This document shows, one piece after another, positions 1-6,918 of a stretch of DNA of 64,000 nt. The stretch spans positions 1-64,000 of the forward strand of contig CAUVWZ020000002.1 of assembly GCA_963555835.3 (NCBI GenBank), given 5' to 3'. The notes beneath the pieces are model-generated. The model did not search any database. It had not been told where the DNA came from and saw only the letters and a program-made list of their open reading frames with translations. The translations under genes and the position numbers were made by a program. Numbering within the stretch: the first letter of the stretch is position 1; each line of letters starts with the position of its first letter. The stretch comes from JAPUME01 sp027294185 (GTDB lineage Bacteria > Acidobacteriota > Terriglobia > UBA7540 > JAPUME01).

Positions 1-391
1 TTTCGCCCGGGAAGGGAAGCCGGTCTTCGGCACCTGTGCGGGAGCTATTCTGCTGGCGAAAGAGATTGTCAATTCGGATCAGGAGCGGCTCGGCCTGATG
101 GATATTTCCATTGCACGCAATGCTTACGGGCGGCAGATTGAAAGTTCCGTGCGCTGGGGAGAGTGCAGGGCGTTATCCATCCAGCCGGTAGAGATGGTCT
201 TCATCCGTGCGCCGATTATCCGGCGGGTGGGTCCACGGGTCCGAGTGCTGGGGGAGTGCGATTCTCTGCCGGTTCTGGTCGAGGAGGAGAATTTTCTTTG
301 TGCGACCTTCCATCCTGAGCTCGGCTCGGATTCGACCATCCATCAGTATTTTCTCAATAAGGTGAATCAAGCCTTTGAGCGCCGATCGTAA
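1..391 (+). CDS. pdxT: Pyridoxal 5'-phosphate synthase glutaminase subunit PdxT (3' part)
   Basis: The frame is open from base 2 and lacks its start, which lies before the window. PdxT hydrolyses glutamine and feeds ammonia to PdxS for vitamin B6 (PLP) synthesis in the cytoplasm. The nucleophile motif GTCAG is at bases 29-43 (the Cys codon is 35-37), and the FHPE motif that supplies the catalytic His and Glu lies near base 308. An AYGRQ segment follows the nucleophile as in class I amidotransferases of this family. The C-terminus (HQYFLNKV) is at the normal place. pdxS would be expected upstream, outside the window. The stop overlaps the next gene by 17 nt, which suggests co-transcription. 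Confidence 0.9.
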   Translation, partial: FAREGKPVFGTCAGAILLAKEIVNSDQERLGLMDISIARNAYGRQIESSVRWGECRALSIQPVEMVFIRAPIIRRVGPRVRVLGECDSLPVLVEEENFLCATFHPELGSDSTIHQYFLNKVNQAFERRS

Positions 392-842
392 TTCAAAATC
401 CTCCGAAGCCCCAACCCCTGCAAAGCTCCGCGCCGAGCAAAATATTCTCTTCGTTTGCATTGGAAATGCTTGCCGTAGCCAGATGGCAGAGGGTTTTGCC
501 AATCACGATGGAGACGGACGGGTGCGCGCATGGAGCGCCGGGTCGATGCCGCTCGGCATGATTGCCGAGGGGACCGAAGCCGTAATGGCTGAAAAAGGCA
601 TTTTTCTCGAAGGACACTTCTCGAAAGGAGTCAACGAGGTGCCGCTCAAGAAGATGGACGTAATCGTTACCATGGGTTGCGGCATGCCGTGTCCGACTTT
701 TCCCGGCTTTCGTGGCCGGAAGGTGGAATGGGAAATTCCCGACCCCTACGGCCACTCGCTCAAGTATTTCCGCCAGGTCCGGGACTTGCTGGAGGGTCAG
801 GTTCGTGCCCTTCTGGAAACCCTGCCTGCACAGGTGCCCTAA
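375..842 (+). CDS. Low-molecular-weight phosphatase / arsenate-reductase-like protein
   Basis: A 155-residue cytoplasmic protein of the LMW-PTP fold. The P-loop CX5R reads CIGNACRS at residues 28-35, in the form VCIGNACRSQMAEG that is typical of thioredoxin-coupled arsenate reductases and related phosphatases. The DPYG motif near residue 119 carries the general-acid Asp. MGCGMPCP around residue 99 places two Cys where ArsC of this class has its redox shuttle cysteines, so arsenate reduction is plausible, though a phosphotyrosine phosphatase role cannot be excluded. It overlaps pdxT by 17 nt. The first ~20 residues look unstructured, so translation could start a little later. No ars operon genes are nearby. 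Confidence 0.78.
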   Translation: MSADRNSKSSEAPTPAKLRAEQNILFVCIGNACRSQMAEGFANHDGDGRVRAWSAGSMPLGMIAEGTEAVMAEKGIFLEGHFSKGVNEVPLKKMDVIVTMGCGMPCPTFPGFRGRKVEWEIPDPYGHSLKYFRQVRDLLEGQVRALLETLPAQVP

Positions 843-914
843 GACGCGCTGCACGGCCTCCTGAGGAGCAGGACCCCGAAGCCAGGGTAAGTAGCGGGGT
901 AGCGGGGAATCGCG

Positions 915-1925
915 ATGGCGTACACACCTCAATCTGTCTACTTTTCCTTTTTCGGTTTCCTGCGTCGATTTGTCAGCATCGTCTTTTCCCTGAGTATGGT
1001 TTGCCTGCTGATTCTGTTCGGCCTTCAACTCAATCACCGTCCCTCGATCGACACCCTTTGGCTGGTCGTGCAACTTCACGGGTGGGGCGACCCGCTGCTG
1101 GCCCTGCTGGCAAAACGACTGGGGACCGCCTGGCCGACTGTGGGTACGAGCTATTTGCCCCTCGGAGTGGTGGCGGGCGTATGGATTGTCAAAATATTCA
1201 TCGATGGAATGCTGTTAAAGATGAGGCGCGCCCTGTTGGGCGCGAGACCGATGTTTGTGAAGGTAGAGTCACAGACAAAGCCGACGGCGGAGGGTGAGAT
1301 GGAGTTCCTCGATGCTGCTGACCTTTCTTCCGCCCCGCCGGAGTCGCGCGTGCGGTGGCTCAAGCGATACCTGGCGCTCAAGAAGAGCCTTACCGGTGAA
1401 AAGAAGCATCTGGCGTTCTTATCGGTGGACATCGTGGGTTCGACCACGATGAAACTGGGAGAAGACCAACTGACCATCGAGCATGCCTTTCGGGAGTATA
1501 AAACTCTGGTGGAGAGAATCTTTAAGGAATACGGTGTATGGAAGTCGACCTGGACGCCCGATGGAGTGATGGCCTGCTTCCTTCGTCCCGACCTGGGGGT
1601 GAGTGCGGCCAAGCAGATCATAGGGCAACTCAAGGTGTTCAATGAGAATGTAAACCAGATGAAGAAAATCTTTCGAGTGCGGTGCGGCCTCAACGCCGGA
1701 GAGGTCACCGCGGATGAAAGTATTCCCATGGAAGAAATCGCCGATGAAACGGTGGATGTTGCGGGGCACCTGCAAAAGTACGCCAATCCGGACGGTTTGT
1801 GGGTCAGCGAAGAGGTTTGGAGCCAATTGTCGGATCAATCCGGTTTCAACTCGGTTGACACAACGGTGGACGGGCGAAAAGTAAGGGCTTGGCAGGGGGA
1901 AGGAGACGTCTCGCCCTCCTCTTAA
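915..1925 (+). CDS. Membrane protein with class III nucleotidyl-cyclase-like domain
   Basis: A 336-residue protein. Two hydrophobic segments (about residues 14-36 and 76-95) anchor it in the membrane, and a linker leads to a cyclase homology domain from about residue 162. Both metal-binding Asp positions are visible: SVDIVGST and TPDGVMACF. GLNAGEV also fits the family. The segment that normally reads like NxAxR (transition-state Asn and Arg) reads VDVAGHLQKYA here, so both residues appear replaced by Asp and His. The protein may therefore be a degenerate or regulatory cyclase-like domain rather than an active cAMP synthase. It is a stand-alone gene 73 nt after the phosphatase gene. Confidence 0.75.
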   Translation: MAYTPQSVYFSFFGFLRRFVSIVFSLSMVCLLILFGLQLNHRPSIDTLWLVVQLHGWGDPLLALLAKRLGTAWPTVGTSYLPLGVVAGVWIVKIFIDGMLLKMRRALLGARPMFVKVESQTKPTAEGEMEFLDAADLSSAPPESRVRWLKRYLALKKSLTGEKKHLAFLSVDIVGSTTMKLGEDQLTIEHAFREYKTLVERIFKEYGVWKSTWTPDGVMACFLRPDLGVSAAKQIIGQLKVFNENVNQMKKIFRVRCGLNAGEVTADESIPMEEIADETVDVAGHLQKYANPDGLWVSEEVWSQLSDQSGFNSVDTTVDGRKVRAWQGEGDVSPSS

Positions 1926-1966
1926 GTTGGGAGACCTCGGGGCAGAAAAAGGTCGTCTCGGGGGGG

Positions 1967-1995
1967 TTGACAAATTCCGCCCGCCAGCGTATATC
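1967..1995 (+). promoter_or_regulatory. Sigma-70-type promoter for the xanthine-dehydrogenase-type operon
   Basis: TTGACA (1967-1972) and TATATC (1990-1995) are separated by exactly 17 nt. The site lies about 170 nt before the iron-sulfur subunit gene, in the only intergenic space upstream of it. Confidence 0.65.
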
Positions 1996-2165
1996 CGTAT
2001 ATCATATCCAGGCGGGTCTTCGGAGCCGGGGAATTATATTCCCATTCAAGATTGCAGGAAGATAGACCATCATCGTTAAACCCTGTGCCGGGCCGTTTTT
2101 CCAAGCCCCTCGGGAAGCCGAAAACGCAGGGACCGGGCGACCATTTCACCGAGGAGCATGCGACC

Positions 2166-2636
2166 GTGAATGTAAAAATGAAAATTAACGGGACTTGGCA
2201 GGAGGGGGACGTTGAACCTCGCGTGCTTCTGGTCCATTTCCTGAGGGACCGTGCCGGCCTGACGGGCACGCATGTGGGCTGCGAAACAAGTCTTTGCGGC
2301 GCCTGCACGGTTCTCGTAAACGGCCAGTCAGTGAAATCCTGCACCCTGTTTGCCGTCCAGGCCGACGGGGCCGATATTATGACCATTGAGGGCCTGGCTC
2401 AAGACGGAAAACTCCACCCCATTCAGCAGGGTTTCTGGGAAGAGCACGGATTGCAGTGCGGCTACTGCACTCCGGGCATGATCATTTCTGCTTATCAGCT
2501 CCTGGAGAGGAATCCGAAGCCGAACGAAGCCGAGATTCGACGTGGCATTGAGGGGAATCTCTGCCGTTGCACCGGCTATCAACACATCGTCAAGGCCGTC
2601 CAGTGGGCGGCGGCCCATTCCAAGGGGAAGCGATGA
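2166..2636 (+). CDS. (2Fe-2S)-binding small subunit of a xanthine dehydrogenase/CO dehydrogenase-type enzyme
   Basis: The small subunit of a molybdenum hydroxylase carries electrons between the molybdopterin site and the FAD subunit through two [2Fe-2S] clusters. The plant-type ferredoxin cysteines are in GCETSLCGACTVLVNG and the following SC; the second cluster is in QCGYCTPGMI and NLCRCTGYQ. The length of 156 residues is normal for the family. The GTG at 2166 is preferred because GAGGAG stands 9 nt before it; the frame is open upstream but that part has no family features. The large subunit follows after 42 nt. The FAD (medium) subunit gene is not adjacent. The substrate cannot be told from this subunit. 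Confidence 0.88.
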   Translation: MNVKMKINGTWQEGDVEPRVLLVHFLRDRAGLTGTHVGCETSLCGACTVLVNGQSVKSCTLFAVQADGADIMTIEGLAQDGKLHPIQQGFWEEHGLQCGYCTPGMIISAYQLLERNPKPNEAEIRRGIEGNLCRCTGYQHIVKAVQWAAAHSKGKR

Positions 2637-2678
2637 TTGATAATTCGATAATCCACACGAACCAGCGGGAGGCAAGCT

Positions 2679-3716
2679 ATGGCGGGTAAATGGGTCGGCC
2701 GGCGCATAAAACGGAAAGAAGACCCTCGACTGATTCAAGGATTGGGTCACTATGTGGATGACATCCACTTTCCGGGCACCCTTTATATGGCATTTTCGCG
2801 AAGCCCCTATGGACACGCGAAAATCCGCTCCATCGACACTTCGGCGGCGCGGAACATGCCCGGCGTGGTCGAGGTCCTGACCGGAGCCGATATTCGGGGA
2901 AAGCTCGGCAACGTCCCCACCGCAGGCACGCTTCCCGGACTCAAGGTTCCCGACCATCCCTGTCTTGCCGTAGGAAAGGTTTGTCATGTGGGCGACCCTG
3001 TGGCGGTGGTCATTGCCGAAGACCGCTACCTCGGCGCGGATGCCGTCGAAAAGATTGATGTGAACTACGATCCTCTGCCGGTTCTCGTCGATGCGGAGAA
3101 GGCATCCAGAAAATCCACACCTCCGATTCACAAGAAGTTCAAAGACAACATCGCCTATGTATTAAAATCGAAAAGCGGCGACTGGTCGAAGATTAAAAAG
3201 CAGAAAAAGTCGCTGGTTGTTATCAAGCAGCGGCTGATCAACCAGCGTCTTGCGCCGGTTGCCATTGAGCCACGCGGCGTTCTGGCGAAATACAGTCCGG
3301 GAGAGGACCAGCTCTCCATCTGGACATCCACGCAGATTCCTCACCTGGCAAAAACTCAACTCTCATTGATGCTCGGGATGGATGAGGCTCACGTGCGCCT
3401 GGTGGCCCCGGAGGTGGGCGGCGGGTTCGGCAGCAAATTGAACTTTTATGCCGAAGAAGGACTGGCCTGTTATGCTTCGCGAAAGCTCGGCCGCCCGGTG
3501 AAATGGATTGAAACCCGGCGGGAAAACATGCAGGCGACCATCCATGGCCGCGATCAGATTGACGATCTGACTGTCGCGGGTTCGAGTCCCGTCGTTCACC
3601 CCAAGTTTTTCCTTCGTTTTCAATTGATTAGCTTCGGAGCTACTCCCTCCTCATCCCTGAACTTGGGAACAGTTGGGAACAATAACTGCTCCAGTTTTGC
3701 CACTGCACGCCGTTGA
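2679..3716 (+). pseudogene. Molybdopterin-binding large subunit of a xanthine dehydrogenase/CO dehydrogenase-type enzyme, 5' part only
   Basis: The first ~296 residues are clearly the N-terminal part of the large catalytic subunit: start MAGKWVGRRIKRKEDPRLI, hinge FPGTLYMAFSRSPYGHAKI, and the GGGFGSKL molybdopterin-contact motif near residue 247. Homology stops around HGRDQIDD (codons near 3543-3566). The frame then runs through a tRNA-like 3' end and into integrase-side DNA until a stop at 3716. Intact family members are about 750-800 residues, so more than half the enzyme, including the catalytic C-terminal region, is missing. The remainder is not found elsewhere in the window. The product is almost certainly inactive. 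Confidence 0.82.
3554..3603 (+). other. tRNA 3'-part fragment at the gene/element junction (putative attachment site)
   Basis: Bases 3554-3570 form an anticodon-arm-like hairpin (TCAGA, 7-nt loop TTGACGA, TCTGA). Bases 3571-3575 fit a 5-nt variable loop, and 3576-3592 form a T arm (GCGGG, TTCGAGT, CCCGT). CGTTCAC, C and CCA to 3603 fit an acceptor 3' strand, discriminator and CCA end. No acceptor 5' strand or D arm is present; upstream is coxL coding sequence. A C discriminator is characteristic of tRNA-His, but the loop would read GAC, so identity is unsettled. The integrase gene ends 17 nt further on, as expected of an att site. Confidence 0.68.
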
Positions 3717-4798
3717 GATTCCTCGGGTGATTGCGTGTAGTGAGCTAGTGTCGTTTGCGGCGAGGAGTGCCCCAATACCATTTGGGCCGTCCTTACCGGC
3801 TCTCGCAGCTCACTCAAAGCTGTTGCGACGGATCGCCGGAAAGCCCGCCAGCCTGTCTCGGGCAATCCGAGTTCACGCAGCACGGGCCGTAGGGCGCGTC
3901 GTACAAGGTTGCTCGGGTCATACGGTTTGCCTTTCGCATTTGCGAACACAAGATCCATTTCATTGGGTTTGGATCGCGAGCGATGCTCCTCCAACACTGC
4001 CGCGAGCACTTCACCCATAGGAATAGCGCGCTTGCTCGCCTTAGATTTAGGTGGGCCAAACGCGCCCTCGTAAAAGGATTGGCGAATGTGGATTTGCCGT
4101 TTCTCAAAACGAATATCGCACCAGGAGAGCGCGAATAATTCCGAGGCACGCACGCCCGTAAGTGCCGCGGCAATCGCCATTGATTTGTACGGTTCCTTCA
4201 ACCGGGCCAAGATTCTTCGTACTTCGTCCGGCTGGAATGAGATGGGTTCCTTTACAGATTCCTTCTGAGGAAGCTCTACTCCTTGTGTTGGGTTTGCTTC
4301 CGCATATCCCCACTTACAGGCTCCCACGAAGACCCGGCTGAGTGTTGCGCGAATGTGGTAGAGCACAGCCGGAGAGTATCGTTTCGCTTTCTGGTTGAGG
4401 AAGATTTGTACCTCTGGGGTGCGGATATCGCATAGCCGCCAATTGGCAAAGTACGGGCGGAGATGCTTATTTAGAACACCTTGGTAAAAGTTGCGGGTAG
4501 AGGTTCGGTAGGTCGGAAGTACGGCCTCTTCCCAGGTGTTCGCAAACTCACCGAAGCTGATCGTAGGATGCATTCGACGCAAGCCTTGGTTCAGGTCACT
4601 CAGTCGTTTTTCGAGAATGCCCTGGGCCTCCCGCCGAGTGCGGACATCCCGGACCAGGGCTAGTATCTCCGAGCGGTTGATGCTGCGGGCTGTACCGTTC
4701 GGCTCAATTACTGTCTCGCGCCATCGGGCAACCCAGGCTTGGTTTCGCCTCCCACGTTTGAACAAATGGCCTCGCTGATATCGATAACGACGAACCAT
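3620..4798 (-). CDS. Tyrosine recombinase (phage-type integrase)
   Basis: Site-specific integrase of about 392 residues. There is a SAM-like core-binding domain (TYRTSTRNFYQGVLNKHLRPYF) and a C-terminal catalytic domain. The first catalytic Arg is in TGVRASELFAL, a Lys lies in the SKASKR beta-hairpin, LGHSSPQTT holds the third-box His, and HYTQ carries the nucleophilic Tyr. The box that normally reads HxxR reads RAFRRS, so the His is replaced by Arg. The ATG at 4798 is chosen because GGAAAGGAG precedes it; the longer frame upstream has no such site. It sits next to the tRNA-like fragment, in the element's own strand order with the three regulatory genes. Confidence 0.88.
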   Translation of the reverse strand: MVRRYRYQRGHLFKRGRRNQAWVARWRETVIEPNGTARSINRSEILALVRDVRTRREAQGILEKRLSDLNQGLRRMHPTISFGEFANTWEEAVLPTYRTSTRNFYQGVLNKHLRPYFANWRLCDIRTPEVQIFLNQKAKRYSPAVLYHIRATLSRVFVGACKWGYAEANPTQGVELPQKESVKEPISFQPDEVRRILARLKEPYKSMAIAAALTGVRASELFALSWCDIRFEKRQIHIRQSFYEGAFGPPKSKASKRAIPMGEVLAAVLEEHRSRSKPNEMDLVFANAKGKPYDPSNLVRRALRPVLRELGLPETGWRAFRRSVATALSELREPVRTAQMVLGHSSPQTTLAHYTQSPEESQRRAVAKLEQLLFPTVPKFRDEEGVAPKLIN

Positions 4799-4877
4799 AA
4801 CGGACTCCTTTCCGTTGCTGGTTCGTTCGCCCTTTCCTGCTGGCCGGATTATAACCGCTGTTTCAATCATTGCTGCA

Positions 4878-5123
4878 TCAATTCCTGCGCTGTCGCTCCA
4901 AAAATTGGCGGACGGCATACTCCTGAAATCGGAGGTATTTTCCAAGCTTAAGATGCGGAAGTTGTTCCTGCCCGCGCCTCCGGGTTCGGTCGTAAACCCA
5001 CGATGGAGGAACCTGGAAGAGGTTGGCTACTTCCTCGACCGTCCACAGCTGCTCCAGCCTTGGCCCATCGCTCCCGGCCGTGAATGCCGTTTCTTGGATT
5101 GCGCCTTGTCCGTTTTTCTTCAT
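4878..5123 (-). CDS. AlpA/excisionase-like helix-turn-helix protein
   Basis: A small DNA-binding protein of about 82 residues. The motif LWTVEEVANLFQVPPSWVYDR is a MerR/AlpA-type winged helix-turn-helix, and LPHLKLGKYLRFQEYAVRQFL is the wing and following helix that define the helix-turn-helix domain 17 family. Such proteins in mobile elements often act as excisionases or as activators of integrase expression. It lies 79 nt upstream of the integrase on the same strand. The frame is open further to a TTG at 5234, but the start at 5123 (MKKNGQG) leaves a normal-length protein; its Shine-Dalgarno site is weak. Confidence 0.75.
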   Translation of the reverse strand: MKKNGQGAIQETAFTAGSDGPRLEQLWTVEEVANLFQVPPSWVYDRTRRRGQEQLPHLKLGKYLRFQEYAVRQFLERQRRN

Positions 5124-5229
5124 CTGTTTCTCATCGCAGGTCAATAATTGCCCTTGCTCACCATTCAACTTGTTGTTGGATCGTCTCAAGTGTCTCGCGT
5201 TTGGCCGCCTCAGCCTGAATCCGACTTCC

Positions 5230-5294
5230 TGCAAGTTGTTGCCCTATGTCACCTCCTGCAAGCTCGTGCTGGAAGACATCCCGCAAGCTGTTGC
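5230..5294 (+). repeat. Three iteron-like direct repeats
   Basis: The 13-nt units TGCAAGTTGTTGC (5230-5242), TGCAAGCTCGTGC (5257-5269) and CGCAAGCTGTTGC (5282-5294) recur with starts 27 and 25 nt apart. They overlap the 3' end of the winged-helix gene and the space before the AlpA-like gene. They could be protein-binding iterons or a coding by-product. Confidence 0.4.
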
Positions 5295-5681
5295 TGAAAG
5301 CTCCTCTTCTTCTAGGAGGAGTTTCTTTTTCTTCTTCCTTGGCACCCTGAATTGTTTAAGGCATTCTTCGTATTTCTTAAACTCAGAAACGGGGAGGATT
5401 CGGTAGAAAGAAAGTTTTCCCTGTTTTCTCTGCATCCAAATTAATCCATGCTCCTCAAGCTTAATTACGCACCGCTTGATGGTGTCCGGATGGACGTTGC
5501 ATATTTCAGCGAGTCGCTTGTCACTCACCTGAAACTTGCGATAGCGATTGCGGGCGAATATCATGATCAAAACAACCCAAACCCGAAACAGGCGATCCGG
5601 CAGTTCCGGCAAATCAGCGTCTTCCATGGCGAACCAGGATTTCCATGGGACTTTACCGTCATAGTTTGTTTCTGGCGTCAT
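5244..5681 (-). CDS. Winged-helix DNA-binding protein of the integrative element
   Basis: About 145 residues. The central part (FRVWVVLIMIFARNRYRKFQ, then VSDKRLAEICNVHPDTIKRC and LEEHGLIWMQRKQGKLSFYR) is a winged helix of the kind found in plasmid and phage replication-initiation helix-turn-helix proteins. The C-terminal third is a Lys run followed by a Glu run and a Ser/Thr-rich tail, probably disordered. The start ATG at 5681 is preferred because GAGAGGA lies about 9 nt upstream and it falls 2 nt after the stop of the repressor gene, giving a tight operon; the frame is also open to 5741. The exact role (replication or regulation) is not shown by the sequence. Confidence 0.6.
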   Translation of the reverse strand: MTPETNYDGKVPWKSWFAMEDADLPELPDRLFRVWVVLIMIFARNRYRKFQVSDKRLAEICNVHPDTIKRCVIKLEEHGLIWMQRKQGKLSFYRILPVSEFKKYEECLKQFRVPRKKKKKLLLEEEELSATACGMSSSTSLQEVT

Positions 5682-5683
5682 TG

Positions 5684-5911
5684 CTACGAATCCTCTCGCT
5701 GCCCCCTGCGCCTTTTTGGCACCACCGATGTAAAGAGCCACGCATCGTCTGTATTCAACGTTTCCGAAATTTGCCTTCGCAGGTCTCTATCAGCTTCTCG
5801 CCTTTCATTAATGACTTCGCTGAGAATGCTCGGCGAAATCTTCAGTGAAATCGCGAGGTCCACTTGATGTATCTTACGCGTTGCTAAAGCTGCTTTGAGG
5901 TTTGCCAACAT
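5684..5911 (-). CDS. Cro/C1-type helix-turn-helix repressor
   Basis: 75 residues starting MLANLKAALATRKIHQVDLA. The helix-turn-helix runs over QVDLAISLKISPSILSEVINER, the usual XRE-family pattern with a recognition helix ending in INERR. GGAG sits 7 nt before the ATG at 5911. It is the first gene of the element's four-gene minus-strand set (repressor, winged helix, AlpA-like, integrase) and is the natural candidate for the element's control switch. A short palindrome lies about 85 nt upstream. The frame is open to 6022 but that extension is not typical of the family. Confidence 0.75.
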   Translation of the reverse strand: MLANLKAALATRKIHQVDLAISLKISPSILSEVINERREADRDLRRQISETLNTDDAWLFTSVVPKRRRGQREDS

Positions 5912-5995
5912 AGAGGCTCCGTCCAGGTAGAAGTTTTTCTTCGTCTTCCACCCAAGCCTAAGCCCCAAGAAAGCTTGGCGAAACCCACAAAGGCT

Positions 5996-6008
5996 GCAAA
6001 TATTTTGC
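5996..6008. promoter_or_regulatory. Palindrome, candidate operator of the element repressor
   Basis: GCAAATATTTTGC has 5-nt arms (GCAAA/TTTGC) around a 3-nt centre and lies upstream of the Cro/C1-type gene. The size and position suit a small repressor operator; binding is inferred only. Confidence 0.35.
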
Positions 6009-6075
6009 AGAAAAATGACCAATTCCTGTGACAGGGGAGGGTTTAGAGTGGGAATCGTGGGGTCTAGAGGATCTT

Positions 6076-6909
6076 CTAGGAACGGCGGCGAGCGAGGCGT
6101 TTCTTGGCTGATTCAAGCTTAGCGGACAGGTTATTCCTTCCGTAAAACGTGTTCAGCCAGCTCGCGGTGTATTGACTTTCCTGCCCAATCGCATCAAAGA
6201 CAGCGTTCAGGAGCCTTTCTAAGATTGCTAAATTAGGTTTATTCTTGCGCGTTTTCACCAGTTCAATCAGAGACAGCAGTGCCATACTGCGTAACGAACG
6301 GTGAGAGACAAACTTTTGTAGACTGCGAGCTCCTTCAAGATAATCTGCAAATGCGCGTATCTGCCCTGGGGTGTCGCGGATGTTCTCGGGCGTCTTACTT
6401 TTAAGCACATGTTGATAATTCCATGTGACGGAAGCACCCACACTGGCGGAGACTGGGTCTTTAATCTCAAAGGCCATCGCGGCATTAATTGGGGTAAGAA
6501 ATAATTCTCCCCCTTGCAGGACTCTGTCAAGATCTTCAGCTATAGCTCGCAAGCGTTTGGAAAGATTCTCAGCCCACCTAATGGACTTATCCACCTGCGC
6601 TGCAAGAGCTTCAAGGGTTGGGCAGGGTTCGATTCCCACCCACAGAACCCGCGGACGGCCTGCATGGGGAAAGAAACCGAACCCTTTGAAATGTATCTCA
6701 AAGGGTGCAATTCGGGGAAGGGTAGAGAGGATCTTGGAAACCTCGATAACTTGCGCAGAGGAGATTTCCCCCAGAAACTTCAGCGTCAGATGGATACCCT
6801 CGGGACGTACCCAGCGGGCTCCGCGGGCTGATTTACGGAGCTTCTCCTGCCATCTCCCGAGGTCAACCCTAAGATCGGCGGGAAGGTCCACTGCAATAAA
6901 TGCGCGCAT
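6076..6909 (-). pseudogene. thpR: Chimeric frame: N-terminal half of RNA 2',3'-cyclic phosphodiesterase ThpR joined to unrelated sequence
   Basis: Residues 1 to about 108 are ThpR (2H phosphoesterase): start MRAFIAVDLP, first catalytic motif HLTLKFLG near residue 41, and GRPRVLWVGI. Just after LAAQVDKS (codon near base 6587) the homology ends. The second HxT motif (normally PHLTLAR) is absent, so the enzyme would be inactive. The remaining ~170 residues (from IRWAENLSKRL to KKRLARRRS) are not recognised and look helical and Lys/Arg-rich; they probably belong to the mobile element or to another broken gene. The start is 10 nt after cinA, a common cinA-thpR pairing, so the 5' end is in its ancestral context and the junction is internal. 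Confidence 0.72.
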
Positions 6910-6918
6910 AGAAAGGAG

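Noticed and set aside
3480..3603. Full tRNA gene overlapping coxL
   Set aside because: Only the anticodon arm, T arm and acceptor 3' strand fit. Upstream bases do not pair as D arm or acceptor 5' strand and are needed as coxL codons.
3363..3623. Minus-strand frame with the peptide NDGTRTRDS
   Set aside because: This peptide is what a tRNA T arm gives when translated in reverse; the frame is a shadow of coxL and the tRNA fragment.
4799..4945. Longer integrase N-terminus from base 4945
   Set aside because: No ribosome-binding site and no family features, whereas the ATG at 4798 has GGAAAGGAG.
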